A stretch of DNA of 64,000 nucleotides from Rhizobacter terrae (lineage in GTDB: Bacteria; Pseudomonadota; Gammaproteobacteria; Burkholderiales; Burkholderiaceae_C), in NCBI RefSeq assembly GCF_003852895.1, contig NZ_QUSW01000001.1, positions 372,001-436,000 of the forward strand. Direction: 5' to 3'. Every line of letters starts with the position of its first letter. Position 1 is the stretch's first letter. Under the pieces are notes generated by a model, which ran no database searches, was not told the DNA's origin, and saw only the letters and a program-made list of their open reading frames with translations. The translations under genes and the position numbers were made by a program. Below are positions 7,943 to 16,986 of the stretch, piece by piece.

Positions 7943-8920
7943 CTACATCGCCGGGTCGCCGAGGAAGGCGTCGAGCACCTTGAAGTAGGCCTCGCCCTCC
8001 TCCACCCATGGCCGGTGCGAGCTGTTGTCGAAGATGCGGACCTGCGCCGGGCCCGCCTTGAACGCCTCGCCGATCTCGTAGGCCACCACCGGCGGGCTCA
8101 CCGGATCGTACCGGCCGGCGGTGACGAGCACCGGCAGCTTCACCTTGGCCAGCGCCGGCCGCGCGTCGAAATGCGCCATGGTGCCGCCAACCTTCATCTC
8201 GGAGTCATCACCGATCATGTCGCAGTAGACCACGCGCTTGAACTTGTCTCGCGGGTCGGTGGACACGGGCTTGCGCAGCGCCGCCTTGGCCTGGTCGTGC
8301 CAGTAGAGCTGGCCGATGGGCTCGCCGTACAGGTCCTGGTAGTCGTTGGCGCAGGTCTTCACACCGCGCTGACGCAGCTCCGAGAGCTTCTTCCAGGTCT
8401 CGGGGTACTGGTTCTCGACGAAGCGGTTCACGTTGTCGATGTTGCGCTGCCAGGACTCGGCGCTGTGGCCCGAGCTGGAAATCACCAGGTGCGTGAGCCG
8501 CTGCGGGAACATGCCGGCGTAGGCCAGCGCAGGGTAGCCGCCGTAGGAATGGCCGATGAGCGCGATGCGCTCGAAGCCCAGGGCCTGGCGCAACCGCTCC
8601 ACGTCCATCGCGTCGCGCTCGGGCGAGTGGTGCTTGCCGGCGGGCAGGTCGGAAGAACGGCCCCGGCCGATGTAGTCGAAGTAGACGACGGTGTGCCGCG
8701 CAGCCAGGTGGTCGAACTCCGGCATCAGCGAGGTTCGCGGCGCGCCGGGGCCGCCGGCCAGCATGAAGACCGCAGGGCCTTCGCCATGGGTCTCGTAGTA
8801 GAGCTGCCCGTCCGGCGTGTCCACCGTGCCCGTTCGAACCGCCGGCGCGGCCGCAGCCAGCGCAGAAACGAAGGCCAGGCCGATGGCCCCTGTGTACCGC
8901 ACCCAATCTCGCAAACCCAT
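7943..8920 (-). CDS. Secreted alpha/beta-hydrolase, proline iminopeptidase-like
   Basis: The start MGLRDWVRYTG at 8920 has GGGAG about 10 bases upstream and gives 325 residues with a signal peptide ending near residue 23 (LAAAAP). Hydrolase motifs follow: the oxyanion loop GGPGAPR, YIGRGRSS, the nucleophile elbow GHSYGG, the acid in AGRYDPVSPP and the His in SSHRPWVEE. This pattern fits S33 prolyl aminopeptidases and related peptidases or lactonases that release N-terminal residues or hydrolyse small amides. It converges on the cassette hydrolase with only 7 bases between stops, so it is probably not part of that cassette. A longer frame upstream would lack the signal peptide at its N terminus. 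Confidence 0.82.
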   Translation of the reverse strand: MGLRDWVRYTGAIGLAFVSALAAAAPAVRTGTVDTPDGQLYYETHGEGPAVFMLAGGPGAPRTSLMPEFDHLAARHTVVYFDYIGRGRSSDLPAGKHHSPERDAMDVERLRQALGFERIALIGHSYGGYPALAYAGMFPQRLTHLVISSSGHSAESWQRNIDNVNRFVENQYPETWKKLSELRQRGVKTCANDYQDLYGEPIGQLYWHDQAKAALRKPVSTDPRDKFKRVVYCDMIGDDSEMKVGGTMAHFDARPALAKVKLPVLVTAGRYDPVSPPVVAYEIGEAFKAGPAQVRIFDNSSHRPWVEEGEAYFKVLDAFLGDPAM

Positions 8921-9000
8921 GAACAGTTGCTCCCGAGGCTGAAGTTTCAGCCCCGAGTACAACACGCCGACCAAATCCGTCGCCGGCGTACGGACGGAGG

Positions 9001-9984
9001 CTAGGCGGCGACCGCCACCGCAGCGTCCTGTTCCGCCGGCTGCGTCGCGCCCGGCTTGGGCAGGCTGCACTTGCGGTGGATGAGGTCGCTGCGCGAGAAC
9101 AGCTCCGCCACCCAGTCCACGAACACCCGCAGCTTGCTGCTCAGGTGCCTGTTGGGCGGGTACACCACGTGGATGGGAATGCTTTCGCCGCACCAGTCCA
9201 GCAGCAGCGGCTGCAAGGCGCCGGAGGCGAAGTGCGGCGCTGCCTGGAAGGTGGTGGTGCGCACGATGCCCAGCCCCGCCAGGCCCGCGGCCAGTCCGGC
9301 GGACGAGTCGTTGATGGCCAGCGAATGCCGGCCCTCGACCTCGATGCTCTCGCCGTCGCGGTGGAAGACGAAGGGGAACATGCGGCCCGTGCGGTGCGAG
9401 AAGTAGTTCACCACGCGGTGCTTGTCATCTTCCAGGTCCGTGGGGTGCACGGGCACCCCATTGCGCTTGATGTACGACGGCGCCGCCGCCAGGATCAGGT
9501 GGAACTCGCCGATGCGCCGCGCCACCAGCGACTGGTCGGTGAGCTCGCCGCCTCGGATCACGCAGTCCACGTTCTCGCCGAGCAGGTCCACCGGCCGGTC
9601 GCTCACGCCCAGGTCGATCTGGATGTCCGGATAGCGCGCATGAAAGTCCGGCAGCGCCGGGATGAGCAGCAGCGTGCCCACCGATGAGCCCACGTCGATG
9701 CGCAGCCGGCCCTTGGGGCTGACCTTCGCGCGCGACATGCTCGATTCGAGTTCATCGATCTCGCCGAGCAGGCGCACGGCACGGTCGTAATAAGCGGCGC
9801 CGTCTGCCGTCACGGTGACGCGCCGCGTGGTGCGGTTCAGCAGCAGGGTCTGAAGCTGCTGCTCCAGTGATTGAACGAGCCGCGTGACGGTGGGCTTGGG
9901 CATGCCCAGTGTGTCGGCGGCCTTGGTGAAGGTGCCGGCCTCGACGACGCGCACGAAGGCCTGCATGGCGGTGAGCTTGTCCAT
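9001..9984 (-). CDS. LysR family transcriptional regulator
   Basis: The start MDKLTAMQAFVRVVE at 9984 gives 327 residues; an upstream in-frame ATG at 10029 would add 15. Residues 1-60 form the winged helix-turn-helix (AGTFTKAADTLGMPKPTVTR), and residues 90-300 a LysR substrate-binding domain that senses a small effector. It is transcribed divergently from the hydrolase/RND efflux operon, the usual arrangement for LysR regulators of MexEF-OprN-like pumps, so it probably controls that operon and itself. An 11-bp-arm inverted repeat in the shared promoter region is a candidate binding site. The C-terminal tail is Ala-rich and low complexity. Confidence 0.92.
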   Translation of the reverse strand: MDKLTAMQAFVRVVEAGTFTKAADTLGMPKPTVTRLVQSLEQQLQTLLLNRTTRRVTVTADGAAYYDRAVRLLGEIDELESSMSRAKVSPKGRLRIDVGSSVGTLLLIPALPDFHARYPDIQIDLGVSDRPVDLLGENVDCVIRGGELTDQSLVARRIGEFHLILAAAPSYIKRNGVPVHPTDLEDDKHRVVNYFSHRTGRMFPFVFHRDGESIEVEGRHSLAINDSSAGLAAGLAGLGIVRTTTFQAAPHFASGALQPLLLDWCGESIPIHVVYPPNRHLSSKLRVFVDWVAELFSRSDLIHRKCSLPKPGATQPAEQDAAVAVAA

Positions 9985-10090
9985 GAATGCGTACTCCCGG
10001 GATTGTTCGTGGTTCAGGACGAAGGGCATGAATCATGAGGCCGCCATTGTTCTGCTGCTTGAAATGATCCATGAGCGCCATGGCTATTGG

Positions 10091-10131
10091 TTGCGGCGAT
10101 GCCCATCCCTATCTTTGGCACATCGCCGCAA
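10091..10131. promoter_or_regulatory. 11-bp-arm perfect inverted repeat in LysR/RND divergent promoter
   Basis: TTGCGGCGATG (10091-10101) and CATCGCCGCAA (10121-10131) are perfect reverse complements separated by 19 bases. The element lies between the LysR start (9984) and the preferred start of the hydrolase gene (10165). It could be an operator for a dimeric regulator bound at two half sites or a leader hairpin. Its position argues against the in-frame starts at 10087 and 10099, which would place it inside coding sequence. Confidence 0.5.
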
Positions 10132-10164
10132 GCCCCGACGGCCCCTCGTCGCCATCCATTCATC

Positions 10165-11013
10165 ATGTCTGCGTCAGTCTCGCCCACCTTACAGCCAGTG
10201 CGCATCGCCGTTGCGAACACGGTGCATGACGCCACGCTATATCGGGCGGCCTCCACGGAAAACAAGATCACGCCGAACGCCTTGGTGCTGCATCTGCACG
10301 CCGGTGCGTTCACGAGCGCACCAACAGGTGGCATGCCGTGCGTTGTTCGGCTGTTGCTGGATGCGGGCGCATCGGTGCTGTCTTTCCAATACCCGCTGGC
10401 GCCGGAGCATCCCTTCCCGCAGGCACCCGATGCCGTCTACGCCGCACTGGTGCACATGAGCAAGCACCGCCGCCAGTACGGCGGGCCGGCGGCACGGCTG
10501 TTCATCGCCGGCGAGGAAGCGGGCGGCAACCTCGCCGCGGCCACCTCGCTGATGGCGCGCGACCGCGACGGCCCGCAGCTCGCCGGCCAGTTGCTCTTCT
10601 CGCCCATGCTGGACGTGTGCACGGCCACGGCCTCGATGCGTGGCATCCACGCCGGGCCGGTGGGCTGCCGCTTTGCCGACGGCTGGCGCAGCTACCTGCC
10701 CAAGGCCACCGACGCACTGCACCCCTACGCCACGCCTGGCCAGGCAGTGCGGCTGGCGGGCCTGCCGCCCACCTTGCTCGTCACGTCGAAAGACGACCCC
10801 ATGCGCGACGAATCCGACGCCTTCGCGCGCCGGCTGAAGCAGGAGCAGGTGCCCGTGCAGGTGCTTGTGCTGCCGCCGCCCACCGGATTCCCACACCCCT
10901 ACATGGAGACAAGCCCCTGCGACGCCGATTGGAAGCAGCGGGTGCATGAACCGATCCGGCGCTTCCTGCAGGCGCCGGACATTGGACAAGACAAGCCGTC
11001 GAACCAGCCCTGA
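10165..11013 (+). CDS. HSL-type alpha/beta-hydrolase homologue lacking the catalytic serine
   Basis: With ATG 10165 (MSASVSPTLQ) the protein has 282 residues; TTG 10087 and ATG 10099 are alternative starts and none has a strong ribosome site. The fold follows hormone-sensitive-lipase-type esterases: HAGAF (45-49) in place of HGGGF, the strand SVLSFQYPLAPEHPFP, the acid in SKDDPMRDE and His244 in GFPHPYM. The nucleophile elbow, normally GDSAGG, reads GEEAGG, so Glu118 occupies the serine position (codons GAG GAA). The protein is therefore probably not a classical esterase and may bind a ligand. It lies 20 bases before the efflux adaptor gene in the LysR-controlled operon, suggesting a role tied to the pump substrate or its sensing. 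Confidence 0.75.
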   Translation: MSASVSPTLQPVRIAVANTVHDATLYRAASTENKITPNALVLHLHAGAFTSAPTGGMPCVVRLLLDAGASVLSFQYPLAPEHPFPQAPDAVYAALVHMSKHRRQYGGPAARLFIAGEEAGGNLAAATSLMARDRDGPQLAGQLLFSPMLDVCTATASMRGIHAGPVGCRFADGWRSYLPKATDALHPYATPGQAVRLAGLPPTLLVTSKDDPMRDESDAFARRLKQEQVPVQVLVLPPPTGFPHPYMETSPCDADWKQRVHEPIRRFLQAPDIGQDKPSNQP

Positions 11014-11033
11014 ACACCCCGGAGGACATCACC

Positions 11034-12275
11034 ATGACCGAGAACTCGAACCTTCAAACGCCCCGCCGTTCCTGGAAGCGCGCCTGGACGGTGGGCACCC
11101 TGCTCACCGCCATTGCCGCCATTCCCGCGGCCATCTTCAGCATGAACAGCGGCACCGCCCAGGCCCAGCAGGCCGCGGCGGCACCTCAGGCCGTGCCCGT
11201 CTCCGTGGCCACGGTCGTGCAAAGCCAAGTCGCTGCCTGGGAGGAATTCTCCGGCCGGCTTGAAGCCGTGGAGCACGTGGAGCTGCGCTCGCGCGCGGCA
11301 GGCACGGTCCAGGCCATCCACTTCCGCGAAGGTGCGCTGGTGAACGTGGGCGACCTGCTGTTCACCATCGACCCCGAGCCCTATGCCGCGGAAGTCGCCC
11401 GGGCACAGGCCCAGCTGGCTGCTGCGCAAGCCCGCGCCACCTACCTGAAGAGCGAGCATGCACGGGCCGAGCGCCTGTGGGAGGAACAGGCCATCGCCAA
11501 GCGCGAACTGGACGAGCGCACCAACGGCCTGCGTGAAGCGGAAGCCAACCTGCGCGCCGCGGAAGCGGTGCTGCAATCGGCCAAGCTCAACCTGGGCTAC
11601 ACGCAGGTGCGTGCGCCCATCGCCGGGCGCATCGGAAAGATCGAGATCACCGCGGGCAACCTCGTGGCCGCAGGCCCCGGCGCCCCCGTGCTGACCACGC
11701 TCGTGTCGGTGAGCCCGATCTACGCGAGCTTCGATGCGGATGAGCAGGTCATCACCCGCGCGCTGAAGGACCTGCCCGGCGGCAGCAGCGCACGCGCGCA
11801 CATCGAGCGCATCCCCGTGATGCTGGGCACCGCCGGCACCGCCGACACGCCCTTCGAAGGCCGCCTGCAGCTGGTGGACAACCAGGTGGATGCCAAGAGC
11901 GGCACCGTGCGCGTGCGCGCGAAGTTCGACAACAAGGACGGCGCGCTGATGCCCGGCCAGTTCGCGCGGCTGCGCATGGGCCAGGCCACGCAGGCCACGG
12001 CCTTGCTGGTGAACGAGCGCGCGGTGGGCACCGACCAGAACAAGCGCTTCGTGATGGTCATCGACAAGGACAACAAGGCGCAGTACCGCGAGGTCACGCT
12101 GGGCGCAACGGCCAATGGCATGCGCATCGTGACGCAAGGGCTGCAGGCAGGCGAGCGCATCGTCGTCAACGGCGTGCAGCGGGTGAGGCCCGGCTCGCTG
12201 GTGGCGCCGGAGACCGTCGCCATGGACGCCAAGCCGACGCTGCACGCCGTCAACAACGGCGCCAAGCAATCGTGA
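11034..12275 (+). CDS. RND efflux periplasmic adaptor (membrane fusion protein)
   Basis: This is a 413-residue MexE/AcrA-type adaptor that links the inner-membrane pump to the outer-membrane channel. An N-terminal hydrophobic anchor or signal lies at residues 19-45. The lipoyl/barrel-sandwich halves (VQAIHFREGALVNVGDLLF and NLGYTQVRAPIAGRIGKIEI) flank the alpha-helical hairpin, rich in Ala/Glu/Arg, at about residues 105-185. The beta-barrel and membrane-proximal parts follow. GGAGG precedes the ATG by about 8 bases. It is the second gene of the operon, 13 bases ahead of the permease. No lipobox is seen, unlike AcrA lipoproteins. Confidence 0.93.
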   Translation: MTENSNLQTPRRSWKRAWTVGTLLTAIAAIPAAIFSMNSGTAQAQQAAAAPQAVPVSVATVVQSQVAAWEEFSGRLEAVEHVELRSRAAGTVQAIHFREGALVNVGDLLFTIDPEPYAAEVARAQAQLAAAQARATYLKSEHARAERLWEEQAIAKRELDERTNGLREAEANLRAAEAVLQSAKLNLGYTQVRAPIAGRIGKIEITAGNLVAAGPGAPVLTTLVSVSPIYASFDADEQVITRALKDLPGGSSARAHIERIPVMLGTAGTADTPFEGRLQLVDNQVDAKSGTVRVRAKFDNKDGALMPGQFARLRMGQATQATALLVNERAVGTDQNKRFVMVIDKDNKAQYREVTLGATANGMRIVTQGLQAGERIVVNGVQRVRPGSLVAPETVAMDAKPTLHAVNNGAKQS

Positions 12276-12288
12276 GGGAGCAATCCGC

Positions 12289-15200
12289 GTGAATCTTTCC
12301 AAGTTCTTCATCGACCGGCCGATCTTTGCCGGCGTGCTGTCGCTGCTCATGTTCCTCGCGGGACTGATCGCGCTGCGCAGCCTGCCGATTTCGGAATACC
12401 CGGAAGTCGTGCCGCCCTCGGTGGTGGTGCGCGCGCAGTACCCCGGCGCCAACCCGAAGGTGATCGCCGAGACGGTGGCCACGCCGCTGGAAGAAGCCGT
12501 CAACGGCGTGGAAGGCATGCTCTACATGGGCAGCCAGGCCACCACCGACGGCCTCATGACGCTGACCGTGACCTTCAAGCTGGGCACCGACCCGGACAAG
12601 GCGCAGCAGCTCGTGCAGAACCGCATCTCGCAGGCCGAGCCGCGCCTGCCTGAAGAGGTGCGGCGCCTGGGCGTGACCACCGTCAAGAGCTCGCCCGACC
12701 TCACCATGGTCGTCCACCTGCTCTCGCCCAACGACCGCTACGACATGACCTACCTGCGCAACTACGCGGTGCTCAATGTCAAGGACCGGCTGGCTCGCGT
12801 TCAAGGTGTGGGCCAGGTGCTGCTGTTCGGCTCGGGCGATTACTCCATGCGCGTGTGGCTGGATCCGCAGAAGGTCGCGCAGCGCGGCCTCTCGGCCGGC
12901 GACGTGGTGCGCGCCATCCGCGAGCAGAACGTGCAGGCCGCGGCCGGCGTGGTGGGCGCATCGCCGGGGCTGCCCGGCGTGGACCTGCAGCTGTCCATCA
13001 ATGCGCAAGGCCGCCTGCAAAGCGAAGACGAGTTCGGCGAGATCATCGTGAAGACCGGCGCCGACGGTGCCGTCACGCGGCTCAAGGACATCGCCCGCAT
13101 CGAGCTCGGCGCCGCCGAGTACGCGCTGCGCTCGCTGCTGGACAACAAGCCGGCGGTGGCGATTCCCATCTTCCAGGCGCCGGGCTCCAACGCCATCGAG
13201 ATCAGCAACCAGGTGCGCGCCACCATGGCCGAGCTGAAGAAGACCATGCCCGAGGGCGTGGACTACCGCATCGTGTACGACCCCACGCAGTTCGTGCGGG
13301 CATCCATCGAGTCGGTGGTGCACACGCTGCTGGAGGCCGTGGCGCTGGTGGTGCTGGTGGTGATCCTCTTCCTGCAGACCTGGCGCGCATCCATCATCCC
13401 GCTGCTGGCCGTGCCGATCTCGGTCATCGGCACCTTCGCGGTGATGCACCTGTTCGGCTTCTCCATCAACGCGCTGAGCCTGTTCGGCCTGGTGCTGGCC
13501 ATCGGCATCGTGGTGGACGACGCCATCGTGGTGGTGGAGAACGTGGAGCGCAACATTGCCGCTGGGCTGTCGCCGCGTGATGCGACCTACCGCGCGATGC
13601 GTGAAGTCTCGGGCCCGATCATCGCGATCGCGCTGGTGCTGATCGCCGTGTTCGTGCCGCTGGCCTTCATCAGCGGCCTGACCGGCCAGTTCTATCGGCA
13701 GTTCGCGCTGACGATCGCCATCTCCACCGTCATCTCGGCCATCAACTCGCTCACGCTGTCGCCGGCCTTGTCCGCGCTGCTGCTGAAGGCGCACGGTGCA
13801 CCCAAGGATGCACTGACCCGAGCGATGGACCGCTACCTCGGCTGGCTGTTCCGCGGCTTCAACCGCCTGTTCGGCCGCGGCTCGCAGGCCTACAGCGGCG
13901 GCGTGGGCCGGGTGGTGACGCGCAAGACGGCGATGTTCGCGATGTACCTCGTGCTCGCTGCCGTGACCGCGCTGCTGTTCAAGACCGTGCCCAGCGGCTT
14001 CGTGCCGGGGCAGGACAAGCAGTACCTGATCGGCTTCGCGCAGCTGCCCGACGGCGCCACGCTGGACCGCACGGAAGACGTGATCCGCCGCATGGGCGAC
14101 ATCGCCTTGAAGCAGCCCGGCGTGGAAAGCGCCGTGGCCTTCCCGGGCCTGAGCATCAACGGCTTCACCAACAGCTCGAACGCGGGCATCGTGTTCGTGA
14201 CGCTCAAGCCCTTCTCGCAACGGCGCACGCCGGACCTGCACGGCGCGGCCATTGCCGGCGCGCTGAACCAGAAGTTCGGCGCGATCCAGGATGCGTTCAT
14301 CGCGATGTTCCCGCCGCCTCCGGTGCAAGGCCTGGGCACGACGGGCGGCTTCAAGCTGCAACTGGAAGACCGCGCGTCGCTCGGCTACGAAGCGCTGGAC
14401 GGCGCCACCAAGGCCTTCATGGCCAAGGCTTACCAGACGCCCGAGCTGGCCGGCCTCTTCTCCAGCCTGCAGGTGAACGTGCCCCAGCTGTACGCCGACA
14501 TCGACCGCACCAAGGCGCGGCAGCTCGGCGTGGCGGTGACCGACGTGTTCGACACCATGCAGATCTACCTCGGCAGCCTGTACGTGAACGACTTCAACCG
14601 CTTCGGGCGCACCTACTCGGTCCGCGTGCAGGCGGATGCGCAGCACCGTGCACATGCCGAGGACGTGGGCCTGCTCAAGGTGCGCTCGGCCACCGGCGAG
14701 ATGGTGCCGCTGGCCGCGCTGATGAACGTGAAGCCCAGCTTCGGACCGGAACGCGCCATGCGCTACAACGGCTTCCTCTCCGCCGACATCAACGGCGGGC
14801 CCGCGCCCGGCTATTCGTCGGGCCAGGCGCAGGACGCCGTCAAGCGCATCGCCGCCGAGACGCTGCCGCAGGGCATCAGCTACGAGTGGACCGAGCTGAC
14901 CTACCAGGAAATCCTCGCCGGCAACTCCGCAGTGTGGGTGTTCCCGCTGGCCATCCTGCTCGTGTTCCTCGTGCTGGCCGCCCTGTATGAAAGCCTCACG
15001 CTGCCGCTGGCGATCATCCTCATCGTGCCCATGGGCCTGCTCGCCGCGATGACCGGCGTGTGGCTCTCGCACGGCGACAACAACGTGTTCACGCAGATCG
15101 GCCTGGTGGTGCTGGTGGGCCTGTCGGCGAAGAACGCGATCCTGATCGTGGAGTTCGCCCGCGAGCTGGAGTTCTCCGGCCGCACGCCCATCCAGGCGGC

Positions 15201-15537
15201 GGTGGAGGCGGCACGGCTGCGGCTGCGTCCCATCCTGATGACCTCGCTGGCCTTCGTGATGGGCGTGCTGCCGCTGGTGCTCTCCACCGGCGCTGGCGCC
15301 GAGATGCGCTCGGCCATGGGCATCGCGGTGTTCGCCGGGATGATCGGCGTGACGGCCTTCGGCCTCTTCCTCACGCCGGTGTTCTACGTGGCGCTGCGTG
15401 CCCTGACGCGCAACCGGCCGCTGAAGCTGCACGGCGAGGTACCGCATGCCGAGGCCTTTGCCGGTTCGGCGCCGCATTCCGCAGGTGGCGGCAGCATCAA
15501 GCCCGTGCCGGCCGCACCGGTCTCCAGCCATGAATGA
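12289..15537 (+). CDS. RND multidrug efflux permease (HAE1 family, MexF-like)
   Basis: The 1082-residue inner-membrane proton antiporter starts at GTG 12289 (VNLSKFFIDRPIF, the typical family N terminus) after GGGAG. Twelve membrane spans are arranged as 1 + 5 and 1 + 5, with two large periplasmic porter loops between spans 1-2 and 7-8. The proton-relay motif VVDDAIVVVENVER in span 4 is intact, as is the second-half motif GLSAKNAILIVEFA. Length matches the family. It exports hydrophobic drugs or aromatic metabolites together with the adjacent adaptor and outer-membrane channel. The C-terminal tail is longer and Ala/Gly/Ser-rich, and its last 8 bases overlap the start of the next gene. Confidence 0.95.
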   Translation: MNLSKFFIDRPIFAGVLSLLMFLAGLIALRSLPISEYPEVVPPSVVVRAQYPGANPKVIAETVATPLEEAVNGVEGMLYMGSQATTDGLMTLTVTFKLGTDPDKAQQLVQNRISQAEPRLPEEVRRLGVTTVKSSPDLTMVVHLLSPNDRYDMTYLRNYAVLNVKDRLARVQGVGQVLLFGSGDYSMRVWLDPQKVAQRGLSAGDVVRAIREQNVQAAAGVVGASPGLPGVDLQLSINAQGRLQSEDEFGEIIVKTGADGAVTRLKDIARIELGAAEYALRSLLDNKPAVAIPIFQAPGSNAIEISNQVRATMAELKKTMPEGVDYRIVYDPTQFVRASIESVVHTLLEAVALVVLVVILFLQTWRASIIPLLAVPISVIGTFAVMHLFGFSINALSLFGLVLAIGIVVDDAIVVVENVERNIAAGLSPRDATYRAMREVSGPIIAIALVLIAVFVPLAFISGLTGQFYRQFALTIAISTVISAINSLTLSPALSALLLKAHGAPKDALTRAMDRYLGWLFRGFNRLFGRGSQAYSGGVGRVVTRKTAMFAMYLVLAAVTALLFKTVPSGFVPGQDKQYLIGFAQLPDGATLDRTEDVIRRMGDIALKQPGVESAVAFPGLSINGFTNSSNAGIVFVTLKPFSQRRTPDLHGAAIAGALNQKFGAIQDAFIAMFPPPPVQGLGTTGGFKLQLEDRASLGYEALDGATKAFMAKAYQTPELAGLFSSLQVNVPQLYADIDRTKARQLGVAVTDVFDTMQIYLGSLYVNDFNRFGRTYSVRVQADAQHRAHAEDVGLLKVRSATGEMVPLAALMNVKPSFGPERAMRYNGFLSADINGGPAPGYSSGQAQDAVKRIAAETLPQGISYEWTELTYQEILAGNSAVWVFPLAILLVFLVLAALYESLTLPLAIILIVPMGLLAAMTGVWLSHGDNNVFTQIGLVVLVGLSAKNAILIVEFARELEFSGRTPIQAAVEAARLRLRPILMTSLAFVMGVLPLVLSTGAGAEMRSAMGIAVFAGMIGVTAFGLFLTPVFYVALRALTRNRPLKLHGEVPHAEAFAGSAPHSAGGGSIKPVPAAPVSSHE

Positions 15538-16960
15538 GATGACGACCATGCATACGACAACAACAGCCCGCCACGCCGGCATGCTGAGCGCGCTCACCCT
15601 GGCCCTGGTGCTGGCGGGCTGCTCCACGGCAGTGACCATCGACGAGAAGCGGCTGCCCGCCACGCCGGCCCAGTTCAAGGAAGGCGACGGCCGCTGGGCC
15701 ATCGCGGCGCCGGCCCAGGCACAGGCTCGCGGTGAATGGTGGAAGGCCTTCGGCGATGCGACGCTCGATGATCTCGTCGAGCGCGCGGGCCGCGACAACA
15801 CCAGCATCCAGATCGCGACTGCGCGGCTGGCCCAGGCGCGCGCGCTGCTGGGTGCGACGGACGCGAACCGGTCCCCGCAGATCGGCGTGTCCGGTGGCGC
15901 GGTGCGCGAGGCCCTGCCGCTCGCGGGCGGCCAGGGTGCGACGCTGGTCACGGCCGGTGCCAACCTCAGCTACGAGGTCGACCTCTTCGGCCGCCTTTCG
16001 CGCGAGAGCCAGGCCGCGAGCCTGGACGTGAAGAGCCGCGAAGCCCTCCTGCAAAGCGCACGGCTGCTGGCCCAGGCCGACGTGGCGCAGGCCTACTTCG
16101 CCTTGCGTGCGCTGGACGTGGAACGCGACATCGTGCGCGACACCCTTGCCGCCTACGGCAACACGCTCAAGCTGGTGGAACGCCGCTTCCAGGCGGGCGA
16201 CGTGGCCGAGCTGGACGTGGCCCGCGTGCGCACCGAACTCGCATCGACGGAGTCCGACGGGCTCGCGCTGGATGCACGCCGCGCGACGCTGGAGCATGCG
16301 ATCGCGGTGCTGGTGGGTGCGTCGGCCTCGGACTTCAGCATCGAGCGCCAGGCCGCGTGGCGCCCTGCCCTGCCAGTCGTTCCGCCGGGCGTGCCCAGCA
16401 CGGTGCTCGCGCGCCGGCCTGACGTGTCCTCCGCCATGAGCGACCTGCAGGCTGCACAGGCCCGCGTGGGTGCGGCAAAGGCCGCGTGGTTCCCGAACAT
16501 CACGCTCACCGCGGCCGGCGGCTTCGCATCGCCCGAGCTGTCGGACGTGTTCAAGTGGTCGGCCCGCACCTGGTCGGTGGGCGCGCTGCTGTCGCTGCCC
16601 CTGCTCGACGGTGGACGGCGGCAGTCCGCGGTGGATTCGGCGCAGGCGCAGCTGGAGATCGGCATCGCCAGCTACCGCGAACGGGTGCTGGTGGCCTTCA
16701 AGGAGGTGGAGGACGAACTCGCCAACCTGAGGCTGCTGTCCGAGCAGTCCGGCGCACAGGGCCGTGCAATTGCTTCAGCCACGCGCGCCACGACGCTGTC
16801 GGAATCGCGCTACCGCAACGGCTTGGTGAGCCAGCTCGACCTGCTGGATGCACAACGCAGCGAGCTGCGCAGCCGGCGGCAGGCGGTGCAGGTTCAGTCG
16901 GCGCAGTTCCAGTCGATGGTGGGGTTGATCCGGGCGCTGGGCGGCGGCTGGGAGGCGTGA
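15530..16960 (+). CDS. Outer membrane efflux lipoprotein (NodT/OprM-type channel)
   Basis: The ATG at 15530 overlaps the permease gene by 8 bases; ATG 15548 is an alternative. The product has up to 476 residues. A signal peptide ends in the lipobox LAGC, so the mature protein is lipid-anchored in the outer membrane. Two OEP repeats follow, each with long Ala-rich coiled-coil helices (RLAQARALLGATDANRSPQI, and PDVSSAMSDLQAAQARVGAA with WFPNITLTAAGG). It forms the trimeric TolC-like tunnel that completes the tripartite pump encoded upstream. Length and repeat layout are normal for the family. Confidence 0.94.
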   Translation: MNEMTTMHTTTTARHAGMLSALTLALVLAGCSTAVTIDEKRLPATPAQFKEGDGRWAIAAPAQAQARGEWWKAFGDATLDDLVERAGRDNTSIQIATARLAQARALLGATDANRSPQIGVSGGAVREALPLAGGQGATLVTAGANLSYEVDLFGRLSRESQAASLDVKSREALLQSARLLAQADVAQAYFALRALDVERDIVRDTLAAYGNTLKLVERRFQAGDVAELDVARVRTELASTESDGLALDARRATLEHAIAVLVGASASDFSIERQAAWRPALPVVPPGVPSTVLARRPDVSSAMSDLQAAQARVGAAKAAWFPNITLTAAGGFASPELSDVFKWSARTWSVGALLSLPLLDGGRRQSAVDSAQAQLEIGIASYRERVLVAFKEVEDELANLRLLSEQSGAQGRAIASATRATTLSESRYRNGLVSQLDLLDAQRSELRSRRQAVQVQSAQFQSMVGLIRALGGGWEA

Positions 16961-16986
16961 TGCCCGGGGGCCTGCGACCCACGACC

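Noticed and set aside
12250..15963. Very long open frame on the minus strand opposite the RND permease gene
   Set aside because: It mirrors the G/C third-position bias of the plus-strand permease, and its translation is low-complexity His/Arg/Gly with no family pattern.
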